Source: Flavobacteriaceae bacterium (GTDB lineage: Bacteria > Bacteroidota > Bacteroidia > Flavobacteriales > Flavobacteriaceae). Taken from it: a stretch of DNA of 17,847 nucleotides. The notes under the pieces were generated by a model. The model was given only the letters and a program-made list of their open reading frames with translations. It was not told where the DNA came from and ran no database searches. Positions 1-7,710 of the stretch are shown one piece after another (position 1 is the first letter of the stretch; each line of letters opens with the position of its first letter). Where the stretch lies: contig DAOUPU010000033.1 of the NCBI GenBank assembly GCA_030625995.1, positions 1 to 17,847 of the forward strand, given 5' to 3'. The position numbers and the translations under genes were made by a program.

Positions 1-927
1 AATATCCGCAGCAAAATGAGCAACAGAACCTGCTTTTGAAGTTGGTCTGTTTGCAGCCTCTCCAATTACAAAAATATTTTCAAAAGCTTCTGATTGCAAC
101 GTGTGCTTGTCTGTTTTAACATAGTTCATGTCATCTCCCAAACCACTCCTTTCGATCATATCACTACCCATATTAACAGGAACAATGGTCAAAATATCAA
201 AATCAATTTCTTGTTCGTCGAACGAAACAATTTTTTTATTTTCATTATCTACGTGTTCCAAATAAAAATCAGGAACAACTTTTATATTTTTCTCTTCTAA
301 AAGGTCTCCTAACATTTTGGAGGCAACTGGTTTGGTAAATGCTCCGGACATCAAAGTTACATAACTAATATCAACTTTATCTCTCATGCCTCTTTCAGCA
401 AAATAAGCTTCTGCCAGGCAAACAAATTCTATCGGCGCAACCGGACATTTGTAGGGTAACTCAGGAATACACATTACTAATTTACCACCTTCCCAATCTT
501 TAAATTTTTTGTGTAATGCAACAGCTCCTTCTATCGTGTAGAAATCAAAAATATCCTTATACCATAATTTATCTTTTAATCCTGGAGTTTCTGATGGTCT
601 TGTTGCAGTTCCTGTAGCAATGATCAGAAAGTCGTAGTTTAAAACCTTTCCGCCTTCCAGATGTACTTTATTTTCTTTACCAACAATTTTATCAATTGGG
701 CTAAAAATTACATTTACTCCCGGAGGGAAAAAGTCATATTTAGGTTTTGTAACATCTCGTTTATTATAAATTCCAAAAGGAATAAATAAAAAACCAGGTT
801 GGTAATAATGTGTTTTGAATTGATCTACAATGGTTATTTCCCATTCTTCTTTATCCAATTCTTTGTGCAATTTGTTCAACATCATTGTTCCAGCCGTACC
901 TGCACCGAGTATCAATAATTTTCTCAT
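1..927 (-). CDS. sqr: Sulfide:quinone oxidoreductase-like FAD flavoprotein (3' end outside window)
   Basis: The first 309 residues are visible; the C-terminus lies beyond the left edge. The protein opens directly with a dinucleotide-binding motif (LILGAGTAG, residues 5-13). It has the second FAD-contact motif ATGTATRP (104-111) and a late FAD motif VIGEAANRPTSKAGSVAHF (287-305), typical of the SQR/FCSD family. C161 in PYKCPVAPIEF sits where SQRs carry the active-site cysteine near residue 160; C153 and C170 flank it. The partner cysteine near residue 350 would lie outside the window. Family knowledge: SQR oxidises sulfide to sulfane sulfur or polysulfide on the periplasmic face and reduces quinone. 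The usual GD of the late FAD motif is GE here. A persulfide-related or NAD(P)H-dependent flavoprotein of the same superfamily remains possible. The gene stands alone behind a promoter with three Crp-type operators. Confidence 0.75.
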   Translation of the reverse strand, partial: MRKLLILGAGTAGTMMLNKLHKELDKEEWEITIVDQFKTHYYQPGFLFIPFGIYNKRDVTKPKYDFFPPGVNVIFSPIDKIVGKENKVHLEGGKVLNYDFLIIATGTATRPSETPGLKDKLWYKDIFDFYTIEGAVALHKKFKDWEGGKLVMCIPELPYKCPVAPIEFVCLAEAYFAERGMRDKVDISYVTLMSGAFTKPVASKMLGDLLEEKNIKVVPDFYLEHVDNENKKIVSFDEQEIDFDILTIVPVNMGSDMIERSGLGDDMNYVKTDKHTLQSEAFENIFVIGEAANRPTSKAGSVAHFAADI

Positions 928-961
928 AATTTAATTATTATTTTAGTTAGATTTTATTTCG

Positions 962-1004
962 CAAAATTAAAAGATTAATGATTTTTAAAAAGTGATTTAA
1001 ATCA
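962..1004 (-). promoter_or_regulatory. Promoter of the SQR-like gene with Crp-type operator A
   Basis: Reading on the minus strand, a perfect Bacteroidota -7 box TAATTTTG lies at 969-962, 34 bases before the start codon. Exactly 23 bases upstream of the box is the perfect 12-bp palindrome TGATTTAAATCA (993-1004). If transcription starts about five bases after the box, the palindrome is centred near -41.5, the classic class II activator position. No TTTG -33 element is seen in the spacer, which fits an activator-dependent promoter. Confidence 0.6.
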
Positions 1005-1011
1005 TATTTAT

Positions 1012-1025
1012 GTGACTAAAGTCAC
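1012..1025. promoter_or_regulatory. Crp-type operator B upstream of the SQR-like gene
   Basis: GTGAC-TAAA-GTCAC is a perfect 14-bp inverted repeat. It matches the Crp layout TGTGA-N6-TCA(C) closely (TGTGACTAAAGTCACT, 1011-1026). Its centre is 20 bp from that of operator A, so both lie on roughly the same face of the helix. Confidence 0.55.
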
Positions 1026-1033
1026 TATTTTCA

Positions 1034-1047
1034 GTAACTTATGTTAC
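1034..1047. promoter_or_regulatory. Crp-type operator C upstream of the SQR-like gene
   Basis: GTAAC-TTAT-GTTAC is a perfect 14-bp inverted repeat with the same half-site geometry as operators A and B. Its centre is 22 bp beyond operator B. The half site is GTAAC rather than GTGAC, so affinity or regulator preference could differ. Confidence 0.5.
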
Positions 1048-1172
1048 ATACTATATAGTTTTGTAAAGATAATACAATCTTAATCTTAAAACAAACAATA
1101 TTTCTTTTTGCTTAGAGTTTTGTAAGTCTATAATAGAAAAAATGTCAGTTTAAATGAATTCAAGGTTTAAGA

Positions 1173-1625
1173 TTAAACTCCAAACTGATTTAGATGATGG
1201 TTGAGATGTTTATAAAAAATGGTATTCCATTCTTTACTGCTAAGTTTTCCAAAACTCACGGATTCTCTATTGTCGAAATAATTCGCACCGAGTTTTTGTG
1301 TTTTAACCAGATAATCTAAGAGTCGTTTTTTTTCCGCATCAAAATCTTTTTCCTCACGCATTCTGAAATAACCTGATGTTGGACTATTTCTTTTAAAAGG
1401 TTTCTCGCTCACAACGATAGGTTTAATAAATGTTCTAATTATCAATTTTTTAAGACCCGATACTTTTTTGTACTTACCATCAAATATCATGTCATAGGTT
1501 ACATTACAGTGTGCCAGCATTTGTGATACGCTCATCTTTCCCCAAAGTGCTAAAGAATCAGGGTTTAAGGTATTGATCCTTTCTATAATTTCTTGGGTTA
1601 CTTCGGCATTAAAAATATTTTTCAT
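1173..1625 (-). CDS. DUF1569 (DinB-superfamily) protein
   Basis: A 150-residue soluble protein with no signal peptide or membrane segment. The segment LWGKMSVSQMLAHCNVTYD (residues 28-46) is the hallmark N-terminal helix of DUF1569 proteins. The histidine-rich end (HLNHHLNQ) may supply further metal ligands, as in DinB-type four-helix bundles. The biochemical role of the family is not established; some DinB relatives are thiol-dependent or metal-dependent transferases. It lies between the SQR-like gene and ligA and diverges from ligA. Nothing ties it to the sulfur genes except position. The full length is normal for the family and the ATG start leaves no obvious alternative. Confidence 0.7.
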   Translation of the reverse strand: MKNIFNAEVTQEIIERINTLNPDSLALWGKMSVSQMLAHCNVTYDMIFDGKYKKVSGLKKLIIRTFIKPIVVSEKPFKRNSPTSGYFRMREEKDFDAEKKRLLDYLVKTQKLGANYFDNRESVSFGKLSSKEWNTIFYKHLNHHLNQFGV

Positions 1626-1772
1626 GGAATGAAGTTTAGTTAAGCCTTAAAATTACTAAAAATATAGTCCATTTATTCAGTTGTCAATTGAATTCGTAAT
1701 ATTTTAATTCTGGTTAATACTATATCTTGTAAATTATTAATCCGTATTTTTAACCAAGAATTTTGAATACAC

Positions 1773-3776
1773 ATGAGTGCAGATATAGGAAAAAAAATTG
1801 ATCAGCTTCGTAAGGAATTAAGGGAACACAATTACAATTATTATGTGCTGGATAATGCAACAATTTCTGACTTTGACTTTGATATCCTATTAACGGAATT
1901 GCAAAAATTAGAAGACGAAAATCCGAAATATTTTGATGCACATTCACCAACACAGAGAGTAGGAGGAGAGGTTACAAAAAGCTTTGAAACAGTTACTCAC
2001 AAGAGCCGAATGTATTCTTTGGATAATTCCTACTCCATAGAAGACTTGCAGGATTGGGAAAAACGCGTACAAAAAATATTAGGTGTAGACCAAATAGAAT
2101 TTACGTGCGAATTAAAATATGATGGCGCATCCATTAATTTAAGCTATGAACAAGGGAAATTAATAAAAGCTGTAACAAGAGGAGATGGATTTCAAGGGGA
2201 TGATGTAACTACCAATATTAAAACCATCAAATCGATACCCTTGGTTTTGTCGGATTTATTTTTCGATGCCTTTGAAATTAGAGGAGAAATTATCTTGCCC
2301 TTGGATGGATTTAATAAAATGAATGAGGAAAGGGTTGAAGCAGGAGAGGATCCCTACAGAAACCCACGAAACACAGCAAGCGGTAGTTTAAAATTACAAG
2401 ATAGTGCCGAGGTAGCTAAACGACCTTTGGATTGTTTGTTGTATCATATTGTTGCAGAAAGATTGCCATTTGGATCTCATTTTGAATCTTTAAACAAGGC
2501 ACGTCAGGTAGGGTTCAAAGTTCCTGAAGCAATACAGGTTTGTGAAAATTTAGAGGAAGTTAGGTCTTTTATTGATCATTGGGATAAGGCCAGGCATGAT
2601 CTGCCTTATGAAACGGATGGGGTAGTAGTAAAAGTAAATAATTTACATCAGCAAGATGAATTAGGCTATACGGCAAAATCACCGCGTTGGGCTATTGCTT
2701 ATAAGTTTAAAGCAGAACAGGAAAGTACTGTTTTAAACAAAATAACCTATCAGGTTGGACGTACAGGGGCAATAACACCGGTGGCAAATCTAGAACCGGT
2801 TTTATTAGCGGGAACTATAGTTAAAAGAGCTTCTTTACACAATGCAGATCAAATAGAAAAATTTGATATTCGGATTGAAGATACCGTTTTTGTTGAAAAA
2901 GGAGGGGAAATAATTCCAAAAGTTGTTGGCGTCGATCTGAGTAAAAGGCCTAAGCATTCTGTTCCCACTAAATATATTATACATTGCCCGGATTGTAATA
3001 CCCTATTAGTGAGAAAGGAAGGTGATGCCAAGCATTATTGTCTTAATGAATTTGGTTGTCCAACACAGATCACTGGCAGAATTCAACACTATATTAGTAG
3101 GAAAGCCATGGATATTGATGGACTTGGCGCAGAAACAGTGGACCTGTTATTTAAAGAAAAATTAATTTTTAATTATGCCGATTTGTATGACTTAAGGGAG
3201 GAGCAGATTATTCCCCTGGAAAGAATGGCAGAAAAATCGGCAAAAAATATGATTGCCGGGATAGCAAAATCAAAAGAGATCCCTTTTGAAAAAGTTTTGT
3301 TTGCCCTGGGTATAAGATTTGTAGGAGAAACCGTAGCAAAAAAACTGGCAAGACATTATAAGTCTATGGATCGAATTATGAATGCAAGTTTTGAAGATTT
3401 GACAAATGTTGACGAAATAGGGGACAGGATTGCCCAAAGTATAGTGGACTTTTCTAATGATCTTGGAAATATTCAATTGATAGATCGCTTGAAAAATTAT
3501 GGTGTTCAATTAGAGGTGTCGGCAGAATCGCAAGAGAATCAGACCAATAAATTGCAGGGAAAAGTATTTGTGGTTTCCGGAGTTTTTACAATAATGAGTC
3601 GGAATGAATTGAAGAAATCCATTGAAGATAATGGTGGTAAGGTATCGAGTTCTATTTCAAAAAAAACAAGTTATATTATAGCTGGTGAGAATATGGGGCC
3701 AAGTAAACGAACAAAAGCCGAATCACTTCAAATTCCACTCATCTCAGAAATGGAATATATCGAAATGTTGAAATAG
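1773..3776 (+). CDS. ligA: NAD+-dependent DNA ligase LigA
   Basis: A full-length 667-residue bacterial DNA ligase that seals nicks in replication and repair using NAD+. Visible domains in order: the N-terminal Ia domain with the YxxxD region (YNYYVLDNATISDFDFD, 21-37), then the nucleotidyltransferase domain with motif I KYDG (K115 is the adenylated lysine) and TRGDGFQGDDVTTN (135-148). These are followed by EIRGEI (168-173), NPRNTASGSLK (197-207) and DGVVVKV (282-288). The OB fold has QVGRTGAITPVANLEPV (327-343), and the four-cysteine zinc finger uses C405, C408, C423 and C429. A helix-hairpin-helix region follows, and a BRCT domain fills about 592-667. All key residues are present. It is transcribed alone, away from its neighbours. 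Confidence 0.98.
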   Translation: MSADIGKKIDQLRKELREHNYNYYVLDNATISDFDFDILLTELQKLEDENPKYFDAHSPTQRVGGEVTKSFETVTHKSRMYSLDNSYSIEDLQDWEKRVQKILGVDQIEFTCELKYDGASINLSYEQGKLIKAVTRGDGFQGDDVTTNIKTIKSIPLVLSDLFFDAFEIRGEIILPLDGFNKMNEERVEAGEDPYRNPRNTASGSLKLQDSAEVAKRPLDCLLYHIVAERLPFGSHFESLNKARQVGFKVPEAIQVCENLEEVRSFIDHWDKARHDLPYETDGVVVKVNNLHQQDELGYTAKSPRWAIAYKFKAEQESTVLNKITYQVGRTGAITPVANLEPVLLAGTIVKRASLHNADQIEKFDIRIEDTVFVEKGGEIIPKVVGVDLSKRPKHSVPTKYIIHCPDCNTLLVRKEGDAKHYCLNEFGCPTQITGRIQHYISRKAMDIDGLGAETVDLLFKEKLIFNYADLYDLREEQIIPLERMAEKSAKNMIAGIAKSKEIPFEKVLFALGIRFVGETVAKKLARHYKSMDRIMNASFEDLTNVDEIGDRIAQSIVDFSNDLGNIQLIDRLKNYGVQLEVSAESQENQTNKLQGKVFVVSGVFTIMSRNELKKSIEDNGGKVSSSISKKTSYIIAGENMGPSKRTKAESLQIPLISEMEYIEMLK

Positions 3777-3781
3777 TATTA

Positions 3782-3812
3782 CTCACCTGGTGACTTCAAG
3801 TCACCCGGCGAG
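3782..3812. repeat. Imperfect palindrome downstream of ligA
   Basis: The arms CTCACCTGGTGACT and AGTCACCCGGCGAG pair at 12 of 14 positions around a three-base loop. It starts six bases after the ligA stop codon. It may act as a transcript end or RNA-stability hairpin for ligA, but it is not followed by a T tract, so it is not a classic factor-independent terminator. The core (GTGACTtcaAGTCAC) resembles the neighbouring palindrome at 3844-3876. Confidence 0.6.
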
Positions 3813-3843
3813 TGTTAGATAATTCAATTACGTTAACCAATTT

Positions 3844-3896
3844 ATTCATCGGATGACTCGAAGTCATCCGATGAATATTACTCGGAGTCATCCGAT
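3844..3896. repeat. Perfect palindrome plus partial direct copy between ligA and the M61 gene
   Basis: ATTCATCGGATGACT (3844-3858) pairs perfectly with AGTCATCCGATGAAT (3862-3876) around the loop CGA. A partial second copy follows: ACTCGAAGTCATCCGAT (3856-3872) recurs with one change at 3880-3896, a period of 24 bases. The second copy runs into the stop codon of the M61 peptidase gene (3896-3898). This looks like a REP-type intergenic element that also serves the convergent gene ends. Confidence 0.65.
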
Positions 3897-5707
3897 CAGT
3901 ATCGAGCCTCCAGCCAAGAAATTCTTTTCTCAAGTATCTTTTTATTCTTTGTTTCTTCCAGCGATATGGTATAGGACTTGTTCGATGTGAAGGTTAAATA
4001 AGTTTCTTTTTGCTCCTTATTTCTAAGATAAATAATCTTAATTTTTTGATTAGGATTGAATTGTTCAAAGTATTTGGATTTATTCATATTCTTAGGAAGA
4101 AGTGTATCATTAATAGCAACGATAATATCCCCTATATTTAGACCGGCATCATAAGCCGATGCTCCTTTAATTGGATTTGAACCTATAACCCATTGATTCC
4201 TGTTCTTGGTCAGTTCTGCTCCGAAAAAAATATTTTTAAGATCGCTTTGTTCATAGCGTACACCTACCATTGCAAATAAGGTTTTATAGTCGGGCATATC
4301 GCTGCTATAGATATATTTAGAAAAAAAATCCTCACTGAATTCTTTTCCGGCATATTTTTTTAAGACCTCTTGAAGGTCAGTAATTCTATATGGTTTTTCG
4401 TTTTTTCCAAAGATTTGCCAGACCATTTTCATATAACCATCTAAATTTTTGTCATCTTTTAAATTTCTTAGAGATAGGTCTAAGGCCAATCCCAGCACTT
4501 TACCATAAGTATAATAAGATATAAAAGTATTCTCTCTGTTAACAGGATCTATTGATTGCGCCGCATCAACAAAAGGGGCCTGATAACTCATTTCAACAGG
4601 ATTGAAGAAGTTCCTTCCCGGTGAATTCCACACGGCATTCAGGTCGCTAGCCAATCCACCAATATATTCATTTTGACTAATAAGTCCTGCCCTGCATAAC
4701 ACCAAGTTGGTATAATAAGAAGTAAACCCTTCTGCAAACCACAATTCTCCGGACATATTTGTCTCTTCAAAGTCAAATGGTTCCAATGATTTTGGTCGTA
4801 GACGTTCTACATTCCATGCATGGAAAAATTCATGGGAAACTGTACCAATGTTTCGCTTCATTCCTCCCTGGGCCAAACTTAGTGTACTGGTTAAAATGGT
4901 TGAGTTTCTATGTTCCATCCCATCACCTGAAACATTTGGAAGATAGCAAGCTAAGAAGGTGTAGATTCCATAATCAAATACCGGCAGTTCACCGTAGATC
5001 ATTTTTTCTTGTTCTACAATTTTCTTGACTTTTTCAAAATAAGTATCAAATAGTTGCTCGGTATCCGTTGAATGTAGTACGAATTTAATTTGAGTATTTA
5101 TATCATTTGAGGAAATGTCAAAAATCCGAATAGAATGATCGCTGATTTCCACAGGACTATCCATAAAATAATCCAAATTTGGAGCAGAATAGGTATGATT
5201 GTCAACATGTTCCAATTGTGTTGCAATTTTCCAATTCAAATCTTTTCTCGGTTGAAAAGTTATATTAATTTCTCTTTCCTCAAGCCCTTTTGCGTAGATA
5301 AAAGTCGCCGGAATATTTAAATGTGCATGGCTTAGATCTACCTGTGAATAGGTTCCGTCACCTCTGTTTGCAAATAAAGTATATGTTACTTTAACAGTAC
5401 CATCATGATCAGCAATATTCCATTGGTGTAGATTTGGTCTTGTGATTGGTAATAAAACCCCCTTGCTGTTATAAGCTCTTACTTCATATACATTTTTTGC
5501 AAATTCATGTAAGGCATATCTGCCGGGAGAAGTTCTACTCATTCGCAATTCTAAAATCGCATTTTCTAATTCTGTAAATTCCGCCGTTATAAATGCTTCA
5601 TGATGCTCCGCATTTTCAAAGGAAATGCTATAGCTATTGATTGCCTGCGACCAAGTCAAATATGTAAAGCAATAGAATAGAAGGAAAATATAAGGATTGG
5701 ATTTCAT
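3896..5707 (-). CDS. Secreted M61-family (glycyl aminopeptidase-like) metallopeptidase with PDZ domain
   Basis: A 603-residue exported protease when read from the ATG at 5707. From there it begins with a clean signal peptide (MKSNPYIFLLFYCFTYLTWSQA). The reading frame stays open to 5779, but the extra 24 residues are encoded largely by a palindromic repeat, so that longer start is rejected. An M61 N-terminal beta domain comes first. The catalytic domain has GDGMEHRNST (261-270), the zinc motif HEFFH (292-296), then the zinc-binding glutamate in LWFAEGFTSYY (E326). A PDZ domain (about 490-560) contains ASAYDAGLNIGDIIVAIND. All catalytic residues are present. M61 enzymes release N-terminal residues, with a preference for glycine or alanine reported in some members. 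It appears to be a standalone gene; no link to the sulfur genes is visible. Confidence 0.85.
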   Translation of the reverse strand: MKSNPYIFLLFYCFTYLTWSQAINSYSISFENAEHHEAFITAEFTELENAILELRMSRTSPGRYALHEFAKNVYEVRAYNSKGVLLPITRPNLHQWNIADHDGTVKVTYTLFANRGDGTYSQVDLSHAHLNIPATFIYAKGLEEREINITFQPRKDLNWKIATQLEHVDNHTYSAPNLDYFMDSPVEISDHSIRIFDISSNDINTQIKFVLHSTDTEQLFDTYFEKVKKIVEQEKMIYGELPVFDYGIYTFLACYLPNVSGDGMEHRNSTILTSTLSLAQGGMKRNIGTVSHEFFHAWNVERLRPKSLEPFDFEETNMSGELWFAEGFTSYYTNLVLCRAGLISQNEYIGGLASDLNAVWNSPGRNFFNPVEMSYQAPFVDAAQSIDPVNRENTFISYYTYGKVLGLALDLSLRNLKDDKNLDGYMKMVWQIFGKNEKPYRITDLQEVLKKYAGKEFSEDFFSKYIYSSDMPDYKTLFAMVGVRYEQSDLKNIFFGAELTKNRNQWVIGSNPIKGASAYDAGLNIGDIIVAINDTLLPKNMNKSKYFEQFNPNQKIKIIYLRNKEQKETYLTFTSNKSYTISLEETKNKKILEKRISWLEARY

Positions 5708-5741
5708 TGTGAATTTGTTACAATTAATACATTTTTCAAAC

Positions 5742-5778
5742 TGAGACCTGTCAGGTTTTAAAAACCTGACAGGTCTCA
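5742..5778. repeat. Perfect 37-base palindrome upstream of the M61 gene
   Basis: TGAGACCTGTCAGGTTTT (5742-5759) and its exact reverse complement (5761-5778) flank a single central A. The 18-bp stem has no mismatch. It lies between the M61 gene and the upstream Crp/Fnr gene. Palindromes built on CCTGTCAGG/CCTGACAGG are familiar to me as dispersed intergenic elements in flavobacterial genomes (recollection, not searched here). It could end the Crp/Fnr transcript, although no T tract follows. Confidence 0.8.
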
Positions 5779-5853
5779 ACTCTTATTTAACTATTATTTT
5801 TAATCAGACGAGTATATCAAATAATAGTGTCCATTTATGAAAATAAAGAAAGT

Positions 5854-6507
5854 TTAAAAGTCTAATACTTTAATCTTATTTCTTGTGGAATAGATTTTAC
5901 CATCTTCATGTAATTGTTTCAATAGCCTGGTAACTACTACTCTGGATGTATTAAGATCATCGGCAATTTGCTGATGTGTAATTGTGAGATCAACATCTCT
6001 GTTAATCTTGGCTTTATCCGTAAGATACTTAAACACTCTTTGGTTCATGTTCATAAACGCCAGACTATCTATAGACTCCACCATCTCGATCAATCTGAAA
6101 TGATAGCTGTCAATTATAAAAAACCGCCATGACTTAAATCGAACCAGCCAGTCATCAATTTTTTCAACAGGTAAGAAAATAGCCTCCATATCATTTTCAA
6201 CAACACCTTTAAAAATACTTTTTTTTCTATTGATGCAATTTACAAAAGAGATGGCACAGGTATCTCCCCTTTCCAAAAAGTAAAGAACTAGTTCTTCGCC
6301 ATCTTTTTCCTTACGTATAATTTTAACTACTCCATTTAAAATCAGTGGTATATGGGTCATATCCTCTCCAATATCGATCATGAGATTACCACTTTTGATC
6401 TTTTCAATAAAGCCAACTTTCACAATTTCATCAATCAATTCTTCTTCAAAAATATTGGTATAGTAGTCGCTTAATTTCTCCCTTAAAATTACTTCTTGTG
6501 TATCCAC
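5854..6507 (-). CDS. Crp/Fnr-family transcriptional regulator 1
   Basis: A 217-residue regulator when started at the GTG at 6507. An N-terminal cyclic-nucleotide-binding-like beta roll contains GDTCAISFVNCIN (81-93), with cysteines C84 and C91. A dimerisation helix follows, then a winged helix with TITHQQIADDLNTSRVVVTRLLK (about 175-197). The recognition helix keeps the arginines matching Crp R180 and R185 but has Val in place of Crp E181. There is no N-terminal cysteine cluster, so it is not an iron-sulfur Fnr. The GTG start is chosen for two reasons: it gives a gap-free alignment over all 217 residues with regulator 2 (10148-10801), and the longer TTG start at 6534 overlaps a perfect -7 box. 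By hand count, 117 of 217 positions are identical between the two. It follows the porin gene after a terminator. The signal sensed is unknown. Confidence 0.85.
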   Translation of the reverse strand: MDTQEVILREKLSDYYTNIFEEELIDEIVKVGFIEKIKSGNLMIDIGEDMTHIPLILNGVVKIIRKEKDGEELVLYFLERGDTCAISFVNCINRKKSIFKGVVENDMEAIFLPVEKIDDWLVRFKSWRFFIIDSYHFRLIEMVESIDSLAFMNMNQRVFKYLTDKAKINRDVDLTITHQQIADDLNTSRVVVTRLLKQLHEDGKIYSTRNKIKVLDF

Positions 6508-6531
6508 CCTTATGTATCTAGAAAATAAATG

Positions 6532-6539
6532 CAAAGGTA
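6532..6539 (-). promoter_or_regulatory. -7 box of the Crp/Fnr regulator 1 promoter
   Basis: Read on the minus strand, TACCTTTG matches the Bacteroidota box TAnnTTTG perfectly and ends 25 bases upstream of the GTG start at 6507. A good -33 TTTG at the usual distance is not evident. The terminator hairpin just upstream contains TAACTTAAGTTA (6566-6577), which resembles the island's Crp-type operators. Its spacing to the box is three bases longer than at the other promoters. Confidence 0.45.
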
Positions 6540-6552
6540 GTAAATATGTATC

Positions 6553-6585
6553 AAAAAAAACTCCCTAACTTAAGTTAAGGAGTTT
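6553..6585 (-). terminator. Factor-independent terminator after the porin gene
   Basis: Read on the minus strand, ACTCCTTAACTT pairs with AAGTTAGGGAGT. The only non-Watson-Crick pair is a G-U wobble that forms on this strand alone, and the stem is followed directly by eight T residues. It lies 40 bases past the porin stop codon. It should separate the rhodanese-porin operon from the Crp/Fnr gene behind it. Confidence 0.8.
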
Positions 6586-6624
6586 CATCTAAACAAACAA
6601 ATTCAAATCAATAGAAACATCTAT

Positions 6625-7689
6625 TTAAAATTTGTATTGAATCTGTGCTAAAAATTTGTCATTATCAATGTTGATAAAGGTTTCTATATTCGCCTGATAA
6701 TTTAATTGTATTCTTACGTGCTCATTATAAAAATAATTCAGACCAATGGTCATCCTCTCCGTGTATCCAATTTCTTTAATATCTAAGTCCTGATCAAAAT
6801 ACTCGTACTTGAACACTGGTTGCAGATTTATTTTTGTATCGTACCAGATCATACCATAGGCACCATCTCTTCTTTCACCCAATAACATAGGTTCAGAACC
6901 ACAGCCTCCACCAGCTGCACGATTGTAATCTCCTTCGTCATAAATATATTCACCTTGAATATGTAAGTTATTGAACCTGAGTAAAATATCACCACCAACT
7001 GTAGTTCTGGTAGTAACGAAACCATCCGATGGAGGTTCATCATAATTTGGATAGCCAAATCTAAAACTAGCTCCAATAGAGATGAAATCTGCTATCCTAT
7101 AGCTTCCTCTCGCTACAATATCCTTTTTGTTATTATTATCCTTAACATTCAATCCTCTACCATTCATAAGTGCTGCCATATAGGTAAATCTTGTGTACTT
7201 ATTCCCGCCCAGAAGCATAAGACCATAATCCCTTTGAGGGGATACCAGTTGATCTACCACGATGGATCTATCAATTGTTGTTAAGGCGTGACATGCAGTT
7301 TGAAGTTCCCTACTGAAGGGTTGCTTGAAGGATCCAATGGCAATTCTAGCCCAGTTATATTTTTCCCAGGCAATAAAGGCATCCATCAAATAAGCACTAC
7401 CCACACCCCCAATAAATGGACTGGCTTCCAGCATAAGGTAGTAAGAAAAATCTTGAAATACTTTACCTCTGACCCCAACTCTGGCTCTTCTGAACGCAAA
7501 AGTACTTACAGCCGGTTCAGAAAATGTATAGTTGTATTCCGGTTGGATATATCCAAAGATTATTATCTTTTTTGGATTGAGAGAATCGTTATCTGTGGTT
7601 GGATCGCCTGTTTCACAACCCTGAGAAAACATGTTATTTGCTTGAAATATAAAAACAAGAACAAATAATAATAATATTTTATTTTTCAT
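6625..7689 (-). CDS. OprO/OprP-like phosphate-selective-type outer-membrane porin
   Basis: A 354-residue protein with a signal peptide (about 1-22, ending NNMFSQ). A beta-barrel pattern follows: FGYIQPEYNYTF (45-56), AFRRARVGVRGKVFQDFSYYLMLEASP (65-91), AFIAWEKYNWARIAIGSFKQPFSREL (104-129). It ends in a C-terminal aromatic residue (AQIQYKF), as outer-membrane barrels do. This signature is that of the porin O/P family; anion channels for phosphate or polyphosphate are known, but many members have unknown cargo. It is the third gene behind two rhodanese proteins, so passage of sulfur anions such as thiosulfate is a reasonable inference. The mature chain has three cysteines (C25, C133, C263), unusual for a barrel. 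C263 lies in a glycine-rich loop, AAGGGCGSEP. Confidence 0.75.
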   Translation of the reverse strand: MKNKILLLFVLVFIFQANNMFSQGCETGDPTTDNDSLNPKKIIIFGYIQPEYNYTFSEPAVSTFAFRRARVGVRGKVFQDFSYYLMLEASPFIGGVGSAYLMDAFIAWEKYNWARIAIGSFKQPFSRELQTACHALTTIDRSIVVDQLVSPQRDYGLMLLGGNKYTRFTYMAALMNGRGLNVKDNNNKKDIVARGSYRIADFISIGASFRFGYPNYDEPPSDGFVTTRTTVGGDILLRFNNLHIQGEYIYDEGDYNRAAGGGCGSEPMLLGERRDGAYGMIWYDTKINLQPVFKYEYFDQDLDIKEIGYTERMTIGLNYFYNEHVRIQLNYQANIETFINIDNDKFLAQIQYKF

Positions 7690-7710
7690 TTTAAATTATT
7701 TTAAGTTTAT

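Noticed and set aside
94..300. Plus-strand open frame inside the SQR-like gene
   Set aside because: Low-complexity shadow of a coding region whose minus-strand product is clearly a flavoprotein.
3790..3870. TGACT...AGTCA palindromes as further Crp-type operators
   Set aside because: The arms are separated by a five-base centre (TGAC-N5-GTCA) instead of N4, and they lie at gene ends, not in promoters.
5708..5779. N-terminal extension of the M61 peptidase to an ATG at 5779
   Set aside because: It includes sequence encoded by the 5742-5778 palindrome and would place 24 residues before a clear signal peptide.
6508..6534. TTG start of Crp/Fnr regulator 1 at 6534
   Set aside because: It overlaps a perfect -7 box, and the nine extra residues have no counterpart in the paralogue of the same length.
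7288..7668. 126-residue open frame on the plus strand opposite the porin gene
   Set aside because: It is antisense to a well-supported porin gene, shows no recognisable domain and has no independent start signal.
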